A stretch of 64,000 nucleotides of DNA from Mangifera indica. Lineage: Eukaryota; Streptophyta; Magnoliopsida; Sapindales; Anacardiaceae. Position numbers and translations under genes: made by a program. Every line of letters begins with the position of its first letter. The stretch's first letter is position 1. Positions 22,801-33,524 of the stretch are shown in pieces. Location of the stretch: the NCBI RefSeq assembly GCF_011075055.1, contig NC_058150.1:6262001-6326000 (forward strand), read 5' to 3'. The notes below the pieces were generated by a model. It saw only the letters and a program-made list of their open reading frames with translations, had not been told where the DNA came from and made no database searches.

Positions 22801-23205
22801 TCTAGCACAGTATCAGCTGTTGTTACAAACACGTCCACCGGTGGAAGATCAGGCACCCTGCTGAGTTAAAACTATTATTGAACAATCAATATTACATATG
22901 AAATATAATTTATGGTCAAAACAAAATGTTTTTGTTATCTGTTACCGTCGCTGGAGGCGTTCAGGAAATGGCTTGTACAACATAGGAGTCCACCGAGTGC
23001 AAACGATGACAATCCAATTAATAGTGAACCATAACTCGCATAAGAAACCGAGAAACCAAGCGAGTCCATGATTGTTCAGAGACAGGAGACGATAGATTAA
23101 AAGGCAAAGGAGAAGGAACAAGAGAGCGATATCCACAGCTCTTTGGTATGTGTTTTTGGGAAATACCTTTTCAAATAGAGGCGCAGACATTATTGGAATG
23201 GCCAT
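19829..23205 (-). CDS. Cellulose synthase-like protein, CslB/CslH type (copy B, intact)
   Basis: Golgi-membrane family-2 glycosyltransferase making a cell-wall glycan. The CslB product is not firmly known; CslH in grasses makes mixed-linkage glucan. Exons: 23205-22946, 22857-22533, 22330-22205, 22025-21909, 21818-21624, 21516-21405, 21284-21103, 20975-20625, 20338-19829. These sum to 2,178 bp, 725 aa plus stop, close to the family length. In order: two N-terminal membrane helices, VSDDG, DCDMF (DxD), [35 protein letters not shown] (usually TED), QQKRWATG, then a C-terminal set of membrane helices. The start was chosen because [14 protein letters not shown] aligns with the family's short N terminus before the [10 protein letters not shown] helix. 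One oddity is YIAKG where copy A has YIGKG. Confidence 0.92.
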
Positions 23206-24013
23206 GAAGAAAATATCAAGTGCTTGTTTTGCTGGCCGCTTGTGGCTGTGGTGTTTATGGAAGTTGCCTCACTGATTTATCCTATAACAAGTTACAGTCA
23301 TAACCTTTTTTACTGTTGACTGATATTGTAATATTACATATATAAATAAGAATATAAATAAATAAATAAATTATACAAATTTATATATATAAATAGAAAT
23401 AATAAAATCATCTAATTACAAATTTTCCCTCATCCTCATCCTACACGATAAATTTGTTCAATTTATTTTATTTATATACATATTTTACTCTATATGTAAA
23501 AAGACAAACATGCGGGTTAGATAGGTCCCAGGGATTTAAAATATTTATAGCAAATTAATATGAATAATTTTTGTATATAAGTTTATATATAAATAATGAT
23601 ATATTATTATATAATTAAATATTATTTTATTTTTAATTTTTAATTATCTAATTATATGATGATACATTATTGATTATATATATAAATTATGCATATAATT
23701 ATATTGATTTTTAAATCATGTCAATTCTATCATTATGACTATGAAGTTTTTTTTGTTCTAATTTCAGTGATTTTACCGTAAGATTGACATTTTAATGATG
23801 AATTAATATTTTTATAATCAGATTAGATTAGGTAATTATATTGGTTTAATCAGAAATCAGTTTTTAATTCAATATGATTTTTATTTTGGTCGACTAAAAA
23901 GTTAATCGAACTTAATAAAAATTGATTAACCAAAAAAATTATTTGAAATCATACTAATCCGCCGTAGTGATAAATTTAGGAGCATTTGATTGATAATAAT
24001 GATATTAATTAAC
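23206..24013. other. Promoter side of CslB/H copy B with a MITE relic
   Basis: AT-rich. About 23560-23706 is the copy-B version of the MITE-like relic at 3337-3482. No exon or clear promoter motif that I would defend. Confidence 0.5.
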
Positions 24014-24184
24014 CAATAAAACTATGTATACCCACTTTGGGTACACAAATGTGTACACATTTATATGTGTCATTATATGATTGAATGATTTTGAATTAAG
24101 AATAAAACAATAACCAATCATATGATGATACATATGAGTGTGTATACATTTGTGTACCCAAAGTGGGTACACATAGTATTGCTC
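24014..24184. mobile_element. Short MITE with ~38-bp terminal inverted repeats
   Basis: Near-perfect inverted ends: ACTATGTATACCCACTTTGG from 24021 and its complement ending at about 24178 (CCAAAGTGGGTACACATAGT). Direct repeats TTAATTAAC at 24005-24013 and 24185-24193 look like a 9-bp target-site duplication. Copy A lacks it. Older relatives, recognised by the core TTATGTGATTGAATGATTTT and a following TAAA(G/T)ATAAAATAACA, are at about 38090-38230 and 43250-43370. Confidence 0.8.
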
Positions 24185-25514
24185 TTAATTAACAGAATAA
24201 TATGAAATATTATAAAATATTAATTCAACTCTTTATAGTTATTCATTTAATTATAATAGTTTAAATTGAAACTAATTAATTGAACTAATTAAATTAGTCG
24301 AATCATAAATTAATAAGATAATTAGTTTAATTCTTGATTTGATTTTTAAAAATTTGATTTTAATAAATAAATACAACATCTAACTTCATATTGACTAAAA
24401 AGTTATGGTAAAAGGTTCAAAATTATCATTTGTATTTCCTAAAATTAAAAAAATTAAAGCAAAATAGAAAAGTTGATTTTCTTTCCTTTTTTAGGTTTTT
24501 CCATTTTCTTTCTTCCTTGACCCGTCATCCAAGCTTAAATTCTAAACCTATATTCGGTGGCAAATCTATCCCCTATTTCCATGACGAGACCATCATCTCT
24601 CCACTTCCTCACTTGTTGACCCCTCTTTTACCACGTATTTATCTAATTCTTGTCTTGGTTTAACCTCTGGTAGATCTCTCCCTCTAGAATTTTCATAAGC
24701 CAAAATTTCAAAAGCCAACAAAACGACTAGGAGCCAAAAGAGCAATTATATATAGGAATAAAACCTGCTCTTCAAAGCTTGGTGCTTGCTCTCTCTGCCC
24801 CTCGCAATGTTGGTGTCGGTGTGGCCAGAGGTGATACGGCAACGAATGACAAAACTAAAAGAGAAGAATGTCGACGCAATGGAGGTTAAACAATCGACAT
24901 TCGTGTGAGCTTTTAAAAGAAGAACCCAAGTGAGTTGCTTTTGCATTACGGGGTTTGTTTATGTCTTTTGAGCTTAAGAAATACCATTTTCAGATAGGGC
25001 TTAAAGTTTGACAATTGACTAGTTTGGATTCCCCATCTTCACAACAACAGAAGTGCTTATATGAGACTCTTTTTTTCATCAAGTCATCGTTGAGTTTTGT
25101 TTATTTGTTGTTTGTTCTTGGAACTTTAAGGAAAAAAACTAGAGAGTTTTAAAACAACTAGTGAAAAGCTCGATGCATCAGATGAGGGTTGGCGAGGGAG
25201 GAGTGTTGTATCAAAGGAATGACGCAACGGTGGGATCATGATAGGGGATAGTGATTTACCGGAGGGAGAGACATCAAAGATAATTCAAGGAGATAAAAAA
25301 CAAAGAGGAGCCGATGGAAGAGGAGAGGACTAAGAAGACTTTAAAAAATAATGGAATTCTAAATCAACTTTTATGTGTTACAATATTATTGGGTATTGCT
25401 ATTTGCCAATTCATTCAAGAATCACATTTTATAAATATAATAAATAATAAGGATATTTTAGTTATTTTGAATATCCTAAATTATTAATAACAAAAACAAA
25501 TATTAAAAGTTATA
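24185..25514. other. Spacer without a supportable gene (copy B)
   Basis: Matches 4408-5744 of copy A. No exon series. Short ORFs differ in frame between the copies. Confidence 0.5.
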
Positions 25515-26020
25515 TAAGTAATTGAAGACCCTACACCTATTTTTACTAGAGATTTTTTGTTAATAGAGTTGGGTTTTTAACAAGAAATTGTGATTTATGT
25601 ATCAATAAAATTATGTTTTTTAGTTTTGTCATTCGATCCAATTCTTCATCTTCGATTGGTCATCGACCAAAGCTTATTCTCTTATCATTGGAGTCATCAG
25701 TGGTGGTAGAAGGAAAAGGGAGGAAGGAGATGGTGGTCATCGCCATCATCAGAAAGAAGAAAATCCTAGGGATGGGGGGAGGGGGAGGGAAGTAACTTTT
25801 CAAAGTTGAGATATAGGGTGAAATGTGAATTTTCAAAATCTGAGAGAAAAAATAAGATAAAATTATATATTATTTAATATTATTAGTAAAATAACAGTTT
25901 TGTCCTTAATCCTAACTGAAAATTCTAGATTTATAAGTGAGTGTTTAGGTTTATGAAACTCTGCAAATGTATATTTTAAAATAGACTAAACTTTAGTTGA
26001 GAAAAAGTCTTTTGGCCTTT
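25515..26020 (-). mobile_element. AGTCTTTTGGCC-ended repeat relic (copy B)
   Basis: Copy-B equivalent of 5745-6235, so it was present before the duplication. The terminal AGTCTTTTGGCC is at about 26007-26019. Confidence 0.5.
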
Positions 26021-27957
26021 CAAAAATGGGTATGCATGATATTACTCTTTATGTATTCAAGGGTAGAAAGATTTTTTAAGATCAAGGGTGGAAAAATGTT
26101 TTAAGATCAAACTCTGTGTGGGAAAATGTTAATCACTCTCTCTAAATTAACCAATACGTTGGCAGGAGAAAATGACATGGAGACCAACTAATGCCATGTG
26201 TATAAAAAGGATAATATTTTCTTCATAAATATTCTCAATAGGATGATCTTTTACTTAAGATTTGAGGAACTACAATTTTAACCAATTGAATATTTAATTG
26301 TTAATTCACCCAAATGCAACACTGCTAATGGAAAAAAGTATTGATATAGTGTTAAATAGGTAATTCATAGTATCTCAAACCATTTTTTATACATATTTCA
26401 TTTCAATCCTGAAAAGTTGTGACTTGTGATTTGCTTTAAGTCATCTTAAATCTAGGGTTGAATCTAAACTAAATCGAATTTAAGTTCAGCTCAACTGATG
26501 AACAAACAAGCTCAAGGTCAGTGAATCAAGAAAATGCCTGATCGAGCTTGCAAACTGTTTGCAGTTCCTTCAAGTGGAGCAAAGAAAAAAACACCTCACA
26601 AATGCTTTAACAATTCTTAATCAAAAGTAAAACTTGATAAGCCTATGTCTGAAAACAAATCACAATAACACAGAAGAGAAATAATAGATAAAACCCCTAA
26701 ATTAGAAACTTTAATTCCAAAATTAGAGTTTAATAAATTCTAGTAAATAATTAACAAATTCAAGTAAACAAATAACAAACTTGATATGTCTTTGTGTTAT
26801 CATCATTGAACACAAATATTGGACAAATAGAGATGCTCGAATGCCAAAGATGATATGTAATTGGAACTAACAAAGTGCTTGAACTAGAATGTTGGATGGA
26901 GTCGATTGGAACTGACATCATCAACGGAGACATGAACTAAGGAGATTGCGATTTGTAAAAGCTGAAAGAAGAAGAGAAGGCCAAAAGACTTAAGTGAAGA
27001 CATGTGCGTGAAGGGTGAAACAAGGGAAAAAACCTTTAACTTTCACTCTAATTTTTGACACTATCCACTTAAAGTTTGTAATAAGTCTAATGACATTTAG
27101 AACTCAATCAGCTTGCGAGTTGCTTGACTATATAGCTTAGACTTAGGCTCATTTATATTGATATACAAAACTCAAGTTTAAGCTCATCTATGCTCAGCTT
27201 GTTTCAGGCTTGAGCTTGAGTTCAAGCTCGGGCTTGAACTTGAACTCTAACTTGAATAAATTTAGTTTAAATCTAATTTTATCTGGATTTCACCAACCAA
27301 TGAATTGCACTTGACCTAGTGCAATTCTAACTAAATTCGACTAGATTACACCTTTTTGGATATGATCGAATGATTTGATTTTGTCATATTACACCTCATG
27401 TTGTGCGATCTTGCTAAATAGCACTAGATTGACATAGTGTGATTCGATGCTACAAAAAAAAATCAAATTTTTGGAAATTTAAAATGACTTTTTATGCTCT
27501 TCTACCATTAGCTTTCTTCTTACAACATTATAATTTAAGTGAGAGTTTGTAGTTTAACCATTTTATAGGTGGGAACTTACGACTTACCAGGACCATGGGT
27601 AGAAAATATAACCTACATAATAAAGCATAATAGGTCTTTTATTTGCTAATCAGCTTTAATTAATATTTTAAGGCTATTAAGCAATTACTTTATATACATC
27701 TAGTAGGATTGGATTCAAGGAATAATTAGTTTGAGATAAACTCAAAGAAGAGTTAATTTGAATTCGATTTGAATTTAAAATAATTAATTTAAGAATGGAT
27801 TTATCTTGTTTGAATGATTAAACAGAAGAAGAAGAAAGAATAATTGAAAAAATAAAAAACCATTAGCTACATGACCATTGATACAACATCACCAACAAGA
27901 CAAGATCATTCAGACCAAGTCAAACAACCACCTGAACTTGAGCCGTCTAAGACTGAA
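26021..27957. repeat. Spacer with an inverted-repeat relic (about 26440-27310)
   Basis: Copy-B version of 6236-8147. About 26060-26110 shows a local ~30-bp tandem duplication (GTGGAAAAATG.TTTTAAGATCAA type) that copy A lacks. The rest holds the GAGCT/TTCAAG-rich inverted ends and AT-rich DNA. Confidence 0.4.
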
Positions 27958-28340
27958 TGCAGGCCTACCAGCTAGCCTTATCAAGGGATCGTGAACTTCA
28001 GGCCAATGCTTTTGAAGAAGCCCTAGAGACCACATATGTCAAACTCAACATCACCAAGCTGAGCCATACAGGACCACCTTACATTAACTAACGACAAGAA
28101 TTCCTGCAGACATCAGCTCTACCGGAAAGAGATTGAAAGAAATAATTCAAATTTTACGCACTATTGTTTACTTTGTCACTCTCTCTTGTAGTTATCAGTA
28201 TATGTATTGAATTAGTTTGATCATTGTCATTTGGTATTTGGAATTGTCGGCAGTTTGCTGTCAAGGCTTTGGCAGAACAATCCCGATTTGTTGGAGGAGA
28301 TGAGTAGAAAAGTTAAGTGGGGAACGTCTCTGGTGACGAA
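27958..28340 (+). pseudogene. Possible exon relic (copy B)
   Basis: Equivalent of 8148-8530. Starts with nearly the same peptide (MQAYQLALSRDRELQ), but a one-base insertion relative to copy A gives a different tail and an early stop. Unrecognised; no expression signal seen. Confidence 0.25.
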
Positions 28341-29373
28341 TAGTTTTGGAAAAAGACTTTGTGCCATTATGTTGACGTTGGCTTGAAGAAAATTTCAGAT
28401 TTGCAATAATAATTTAAGAATTCAAGTTGCAATTCTTACCCCATTCCTGACCCCTTCATATTTGCGTTATAGATCGCATCATATTATATATATTAATTTA
28501 TATATAAATAATAATATATTATCATATAATAAAAAAAATAAAAATAAATTAATATTCAATCATAAAACACGTTATAATTTACTAATAACGTTATACATTT
28601 AATTTTATTGTTATATAATTACATAGGCTGAATAACTATGTGCCAACTTAACTTTTACGAAATCACATGTTTTTACCCAAAGAGTTTAAAACATAATACA
28701 AACAAATTATATTTTTTACCATACTAAATTATAAATTTGTTTTCCTCTCGAAGTTTCCTGTTTTGCATTCTCATTTCTTGGCCACTGAAAAAAAATGCAG
28801 GAAAGTTGACGAATCTGGAAGCTAAACAGTTACTACTAGATTCAAATCCAATCTTAAAAGGCAAAAGATTGTTTTCTTTTAAAATTAAGACATGAGGCGG
28901 TCATTTATTTAAGGAATGCAACAATAGGAAACTGGCTAAAAATTCTAGATTCATTTTTTTTAATTCTCTAGATTATTTTGTCCATTGACTCAGATCGAAG
29001 ATTTTTTTTTTCTTGGAATAGGTAAAATAGGATACTCTTCAACTGAGTTGATAAAACCAAATTTCTTTCGCATTTTGCAAAACACAAAAAAGATTGTTTT
29101 GTGATTGAGCTCCGATGAAGATGTAAGGAGAGAGTGAGAGATGAAGCAATGGTGTGTGGTGATGATAATGTGAGGAGATGGGGTGAGCAAAGGCAGAGAG
29201 TAGCACTCATGAAGTGTGGCAAGTGCACTGTTATGTGATAGTCACTGGTGGTGAGTCACTGATGTAGGGCTAAGATGGCGTGAATGGATGGTGGTGAAAG
29301 GGGTAAAAAAATCCCACGAAAATGAACAACAAAGATGCTAGGGTTTAACCACAATTGAGAAAAAAAAAAAAAA
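28341..29373. other. Spacer 3' of PPR copy B, with a MITE relic
   Basis: MITE-like relic at about 28486-28612. The remainder, on the downstream side of the PPR gene, has no conserved reading frame. Confidence 0.5.
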
Positions 29374-29948
29374 AGGCCAAAGGACTATTTTCCACCCAAA
29401 TTATGTTGTTATCTCAAGTTTTCATCCGTTAACTTTAAAAATCTTATTTACCTACTCATAGAAGGTTAAAATTAACGGTTTAAAAGACAAAATCATTATT
29501 TTATCTATAATATTAAAAATAAATTAAAATTTAATCTAGTTATCCCTCCTAACCCCTAAAAACTAACAATTTCTCTCTAGGTCAAGTTTTAAAAAATAGT
29601 ATCCCCTCCTTAAGGTTTAGTTTTCAATCCCCGGCGTCATCGCCGATGACGAAGCTTTTCGACTTTTCAAACCAAATCTGGGCCGACTAGCATTCTCGAG
29701 AAGGGAAGAGAGACCGTTGGAGCATGATGATGTGTCGAGAAAGCTTCGCCGTCAGCGATGGTGTTGAGGATTGAAAACTAAACCCTAGGGAGGGAATGTT
29801 ATTTTTTAAAACTTGGCCTAAGGGGGAAATGATTAGTTTTTAGGGTTGAGGGAGAAAAAGAGATAAAATTTTAAAATGTTAGATTCCGTTAATTTTAATC
29901 GTTCATGGGTGGGTAAATGAGATTTTCAAAATTAACAGGAGAAACTTT
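29374..29948. mobile_element. Foldback element unique to copy B
   Basis: Present here, absent from copy A at about 9440-9450. It starts AGGCCAAAGGACT. The left arm (about 29374-29660) and right arm (about 29735-29948) are broadly complementary. For example, TTTAGTTTTCAATCC on the left pairs with GGATTGAAAACTAAA on the right, and GTCATCGC/AAGCTT pairs with AAGCTTCGCCGTCAGCGAT. The centre has a short loop. No coding capacity. Same family as 5745-6235, 45275-45968 and 62030-62540. Confidence 0.7.
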
Positions 29949-30160
29949 GTGATGGTGCGAAATGATACTCCAACCATTCCATGTGGGGGCGGTGTGGTTT
30001 CTGCGGGGGGTGGGGTTGGGGGGTTTGGATCTGCAAAGATTCAGATTGCAGATTTTAAAATTCTACTAAATCCTGTTGAGGACGGTGAGGTGACCTTCAT
30101 TTCTCCTTCTCAGAATCTGAATTTCAAGAACTCAATCATTCTGCTTCCATTGTGAATAAA
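29949..30160. other. 3' flank of PPR copy B
   Basis: Contains a G-rich stretch (29984-30030) not seen in copy A, then sequence shared with 9545-9661. Probably 3' UTR. Confidence 0.4.
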
Positions 30161-31549
30161 CTAGCATAATGGATCAATCACACTATATGCAGGAATTTTT
30201 CTAATCCCAGCCTCTGCCATTGCTTTCCTTAGATCAGCAGCCTGACTCCATCTCTCAACCCCAGCATGAATGTTGGATAACATCACATATTGCCCGCAAT
30301 GATGGGGCTGTAATTCAAGCAGCCTTTCGCCGATTTCATGTCCCAACTCAACAGCCCCATGGATCTTACAAGCTCCTAAAAGAGCTCCCAAAACTGAAGC
30401 ATCAGCCTCAATAGGCATATTCTTTATAAATTCAGTGGCTTCACTCAAAAGCCCAGCTCTTCCTAACATATCAACCACACACCCATAGTGTTCCATTATT
30501 GGCTTTACACCAAAGGCACTAGACATCGACTGAAATACCTCCAAACCCAACTCCATAAATTTAGCACGAGCACAAGCTGTAAGAACAGCAACAAAAGTAA
30601 CCTCATTAGCACAAAAACCTTGTTGTTTCATCTCTTCAAACATGTCCAAAGCCTCCCTCTCTCTGCCATTGCTTGCTAACGAATAAATAATTGCATTCCA
30701 AGTACAAACTTTTTTGTGCACCATTAAATTAAAAACCCTATTTGAGTAGCCCACACAACCCGCCTTGCCGTAGAAATGAATCAACGCCGTCCCCATGAAA
30801 GCACTTACAATAGTTTCATTCCTCAGAATATATCCATGAATTTGCTTCCCCAAATGAAGACCAAGGCCAACTGTCTCAACTAAACCAGCGCATGAAGAGA
30901 GTACACTAACATAAGTAGCCTCATTGGGTTTCACTAAATCTTCATTCACAATCATTTTCTCAAAAAACCTAATTGCTTCCAGAAAACAACCGTTCCTCGT
31001 GAACCCATTAACAACACTAGTCCAAGAAACGACATCTTTGTTTAACATGCTCTTAAACAGCACAACAGCAGAACCCATGTCGTCATTTTTCGCATAAGCA
31101 TCAATCATTGCATTACAAGCAACAATGCAAGGATTTGTAATTTCTTCGAACATTAAGTGTGCATTACATAAATCATTGGCTTCACCGTAGAGGGTTAGCA
31201 AGGATGTTTTGACAAATGGGTCAGATAAAACGCCGCGTTTAATGGCTTGGGCGTGGAGAGTGAGGGAAGATAAAGAGGGCGGAAAAGAAGAGGCTTTGAT
31301 CAATGAAGGGAAAGTGTGGGAGTTGGGCAGGGCTTGTTGGGCAAGCATGTGGGTGAAAACAAGAAGGCAGTTGTGAGGTTGGTTGATGTTGAGGTAGGCT
31401 CTTATTAGAGTGTTGTAGAGAAGAGTGGCTTTGTGAGTTTTGGAGTTTGGTGGGACGGTGATTAGATGGGAATGAATTTGTTTGATTTTGTTAGGGTTTT
31501 TCATGAAGCATCGGAGAACTTGGAGTAAAAACTCTAGGGAATGAAGCAT
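30161..31549 (-). CDS. Pentatricopeptide repeat protein, PLS class with E-type tail
   Basis: Single-exon gene of 462 aa. PPR proteins of this class bind organellar RNA one base per repeat and usually act in editing or processing in mitochondria or plastids. Repeats are visible from about residue 40 to 390, such as LYNTLIRAYLNINQPHNCL, ACNAMIDAYAKNDDMGSAV, SWTSVVNGFTRNGCFLEAI, TWNAIIYSLASNGREREAL, VTFVAVLTACARAKFMELGL and YGCVVDMLGRAGLLSEA. The E-motif segment (ADASVLGALLGACKIHG... ending RKIPAYSVIDPLC) follows. There is no DYW domain, so if it is an editing factor it would need a partner deaminase. It may correspond to Arabidopsis At1g10330 (from memory, unchecked). The copy-A equivalent is a pseudogene, so this is the only functional copy here. 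Confidence 0.93.
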   Translation of the reverse strand: MLHSLEFLLQVLRCFMKNPNKIKQIHSHLITVPPNSKTHKATLLYNTLIRAYLNINQPHNCLLVFTHMLAQQALPNSHTFPSLIKASSFPPSLSSLTLHAQAIKRGVLSDPFVKTSLLTLYGEANDLCNAHLMFEEITNPCIVACNAMIDAYAKNDDMGSAVVLFKSMLNKDVVSWTSVVNGFTRNGCFLEAIRFFEKMIVNEDLVKPNEATYVSVLSSCAGLVETVGLGLHLGKQIHGYILRNETIVSAFMGTALIHFYGKAGCVGYSNRVFNLMVHKKVCTWNAIIYSLASNGREREALDMFEEMKQQGFCANEVTFVAVLTACARAKFMELGLEVFQSMSSAFGVKPIMEHYGCVVDMLGRAGLLSEATEFIKNMPIEADASVLGALLGACKIHGAVELGHEIGERLLELQPHHCGQYVMLSNIHAGVERWSQAADLRKAMAEAGIRKIPAYSVIDPLC

Positions 31550-33480
31550 AACAACCTAATTTTTCATTTGTTTGGAGCTTAAGAATCTAACTGTTTATAA
31601 ATAAAGTAATTCTATATGTTTTGTACAGAAAAATTATATTGATTAATATGATAATAATATGATAATATCATTTTATTTATCACATATTAATATTATCATG
31701 TTATTATAATTAAATTACTACCATATGAGTTTGTATAATTTTTCTATACATATAACATTACTTTTATAAATATACATGTAAGTTGAGTAAATAATACTAT
31801 ATTTAGTAACCTTTTATAAGTTGTACATGTTTGGGATGTAACAAAGAAGTCCCTCATTAGTATTTAGAAAAAGATTAAATATTATGTGTATATTTTTTAA
31901 TATAATTAAATATATAGGTAATATATTATTATATAATTAAATATTATTTTATTTTTAATTTAAAATTATTAAATAATATTATAATATATTATTTATATAT
32001 TTAATAATACATTTAAAAATATATACATAATTTTATTATTAGTAAATTTATAAATAGACATGATGATGAATCATATCGGATTGGTTTCAATGCAATTGGT
32101 CGTATTGATGGGCCAAGCTGTGTCTATGCTTGTTGCTGTGAGGGCCTTATGAGCTGATAACCACAGAGATGAAAAGCACCCACAGTACGACCTAATCTCT
32201 TAGGTTATACTATATCAAGCTCTGGATGGGCCAACTTATATGCTTTTATGCGTTGGTCTACCAAATTATACTATTTTAAATAAATTTTAAAATTTTAATT
32301 AATATTTAATTAATATTAATTTTTAATAAATTTGTACAGATCATGCCAAGCTAACATGTAAGTGTTTTCTTAAAAGTCTTAATATAACCTGTTCATTTAA
32401 AAATTTTGGTTTGATTTGGTTTTGGTTGAAATATTTTAAATTATTTTTTTCAATTCAAATTATGAATTGAGTAATTTTCAAATCGAACTAAATCATAAAC
32501 AGCTATATATATATAAAAAATTGTATTGGACAAAAATATTTAATAAACAATTAGATATACGACTTTTTTTTCATATTTATTTTATTATTTTCTTTATATG
32601 TATATTGTATATATATTTTATATTTATTTTACATATGTATATTATATTTTAGAAAATATAATTCAACTAATTTTATTAAATGATATAAATATATATATGT
32701 GATTTTAAAATATTGAAATTATAATAGTCAAATTGTGTATCATATAATATATCAAAAACTCAATTTACCATATTATATATCATATTATATGATACACTTT
32801 TAAAAATTAAAATAATACATTACTAATAAAATATTAATTGAGACTTCATTATTTTAAAAAATATCACAAACACATTTAATATTTTAAAATTTTTTATATA
32901 CAACCCTAATGCATTCATTTTCTCTAAAAAAGTGTATTAATTCATATCAGAAATATATATTGTATCGTATAATACGTATTATATCAGATGATACGTTCAT
33001 TGTATTATATTAATTCAATACACCTTATAAGATGTATTATTTTTTATTTATATCATATTATATTATAAAATACGATATATATCGTATATTATAAGATACT
33101 GATTATTATTATTTAAACCATATTTTTTAGTCTGGTTTGGTTTGAAACCTAAAATGATTTAATTCAGTTTAAAAATTTTTAAATCGTTTTCTTCAATTTG
33201 GTTTAAAATTTTTTTTAAACTATATCAAATTGGATCATATACACCCTTGGTCCGACCACAATAGAGGGTTGGATCTCACAGGCCGTGAAAAAAAAAAGGG
33301 TAGGGCCAACCCGCCCCTTGATAGTCTACCTGTGAGTGTCAAATTTTGCGGGTCGGATTTGGATCGATCAATGAGTGCGAATTGATTTATTCTCGTCCTC
33401 TGTTTACTTGAGAGAATAGCGTCAACAACCTGCCAAAGCGACAGCGTTTCTGTCGAGGTGCCCCGTATTTATCATTATCC
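31550..33480. other. AT-rich intergenic region between PPR and hydrolase genes
   Basis: Holds a MITE-like relic (about 31880-32040) and a larger AT-rich repeat-like block (about 32390-33250). The block's ends carry GGTTTGATTTGGTTTTGG and TTCAATTTGGTTTAAAA strings typical of old plant non-autonomous elements. No exon seen. The last ~100 bp are presumably promoter and 5' UTR of the hydrolase gene. Confidence 0.5.
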
Positions 33481-33524
33481 CCTGCATATATAAATATTGA
33501 TTTTGAGTATGATTTCAGCGAAGA

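Larger units (their letters stand above)
19829..31000. repeat. Segmental duplication, copy B
   Basis: Second copy of the block in the same orientation, so this is a direct tandem duplication. It keeps apparently intact CslB/H-like and PPR genes. Copy-B-specific changes are a TIR MITE near 24014-24184, a foldback element at 29374-29948 and a short internal tandem duplication near 26060-26110. The right limit is set by loss of match to copy A inside the PPR gene at about 30906; a more diverged stretch may extend it to about 31040. Confidence 0.9.
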
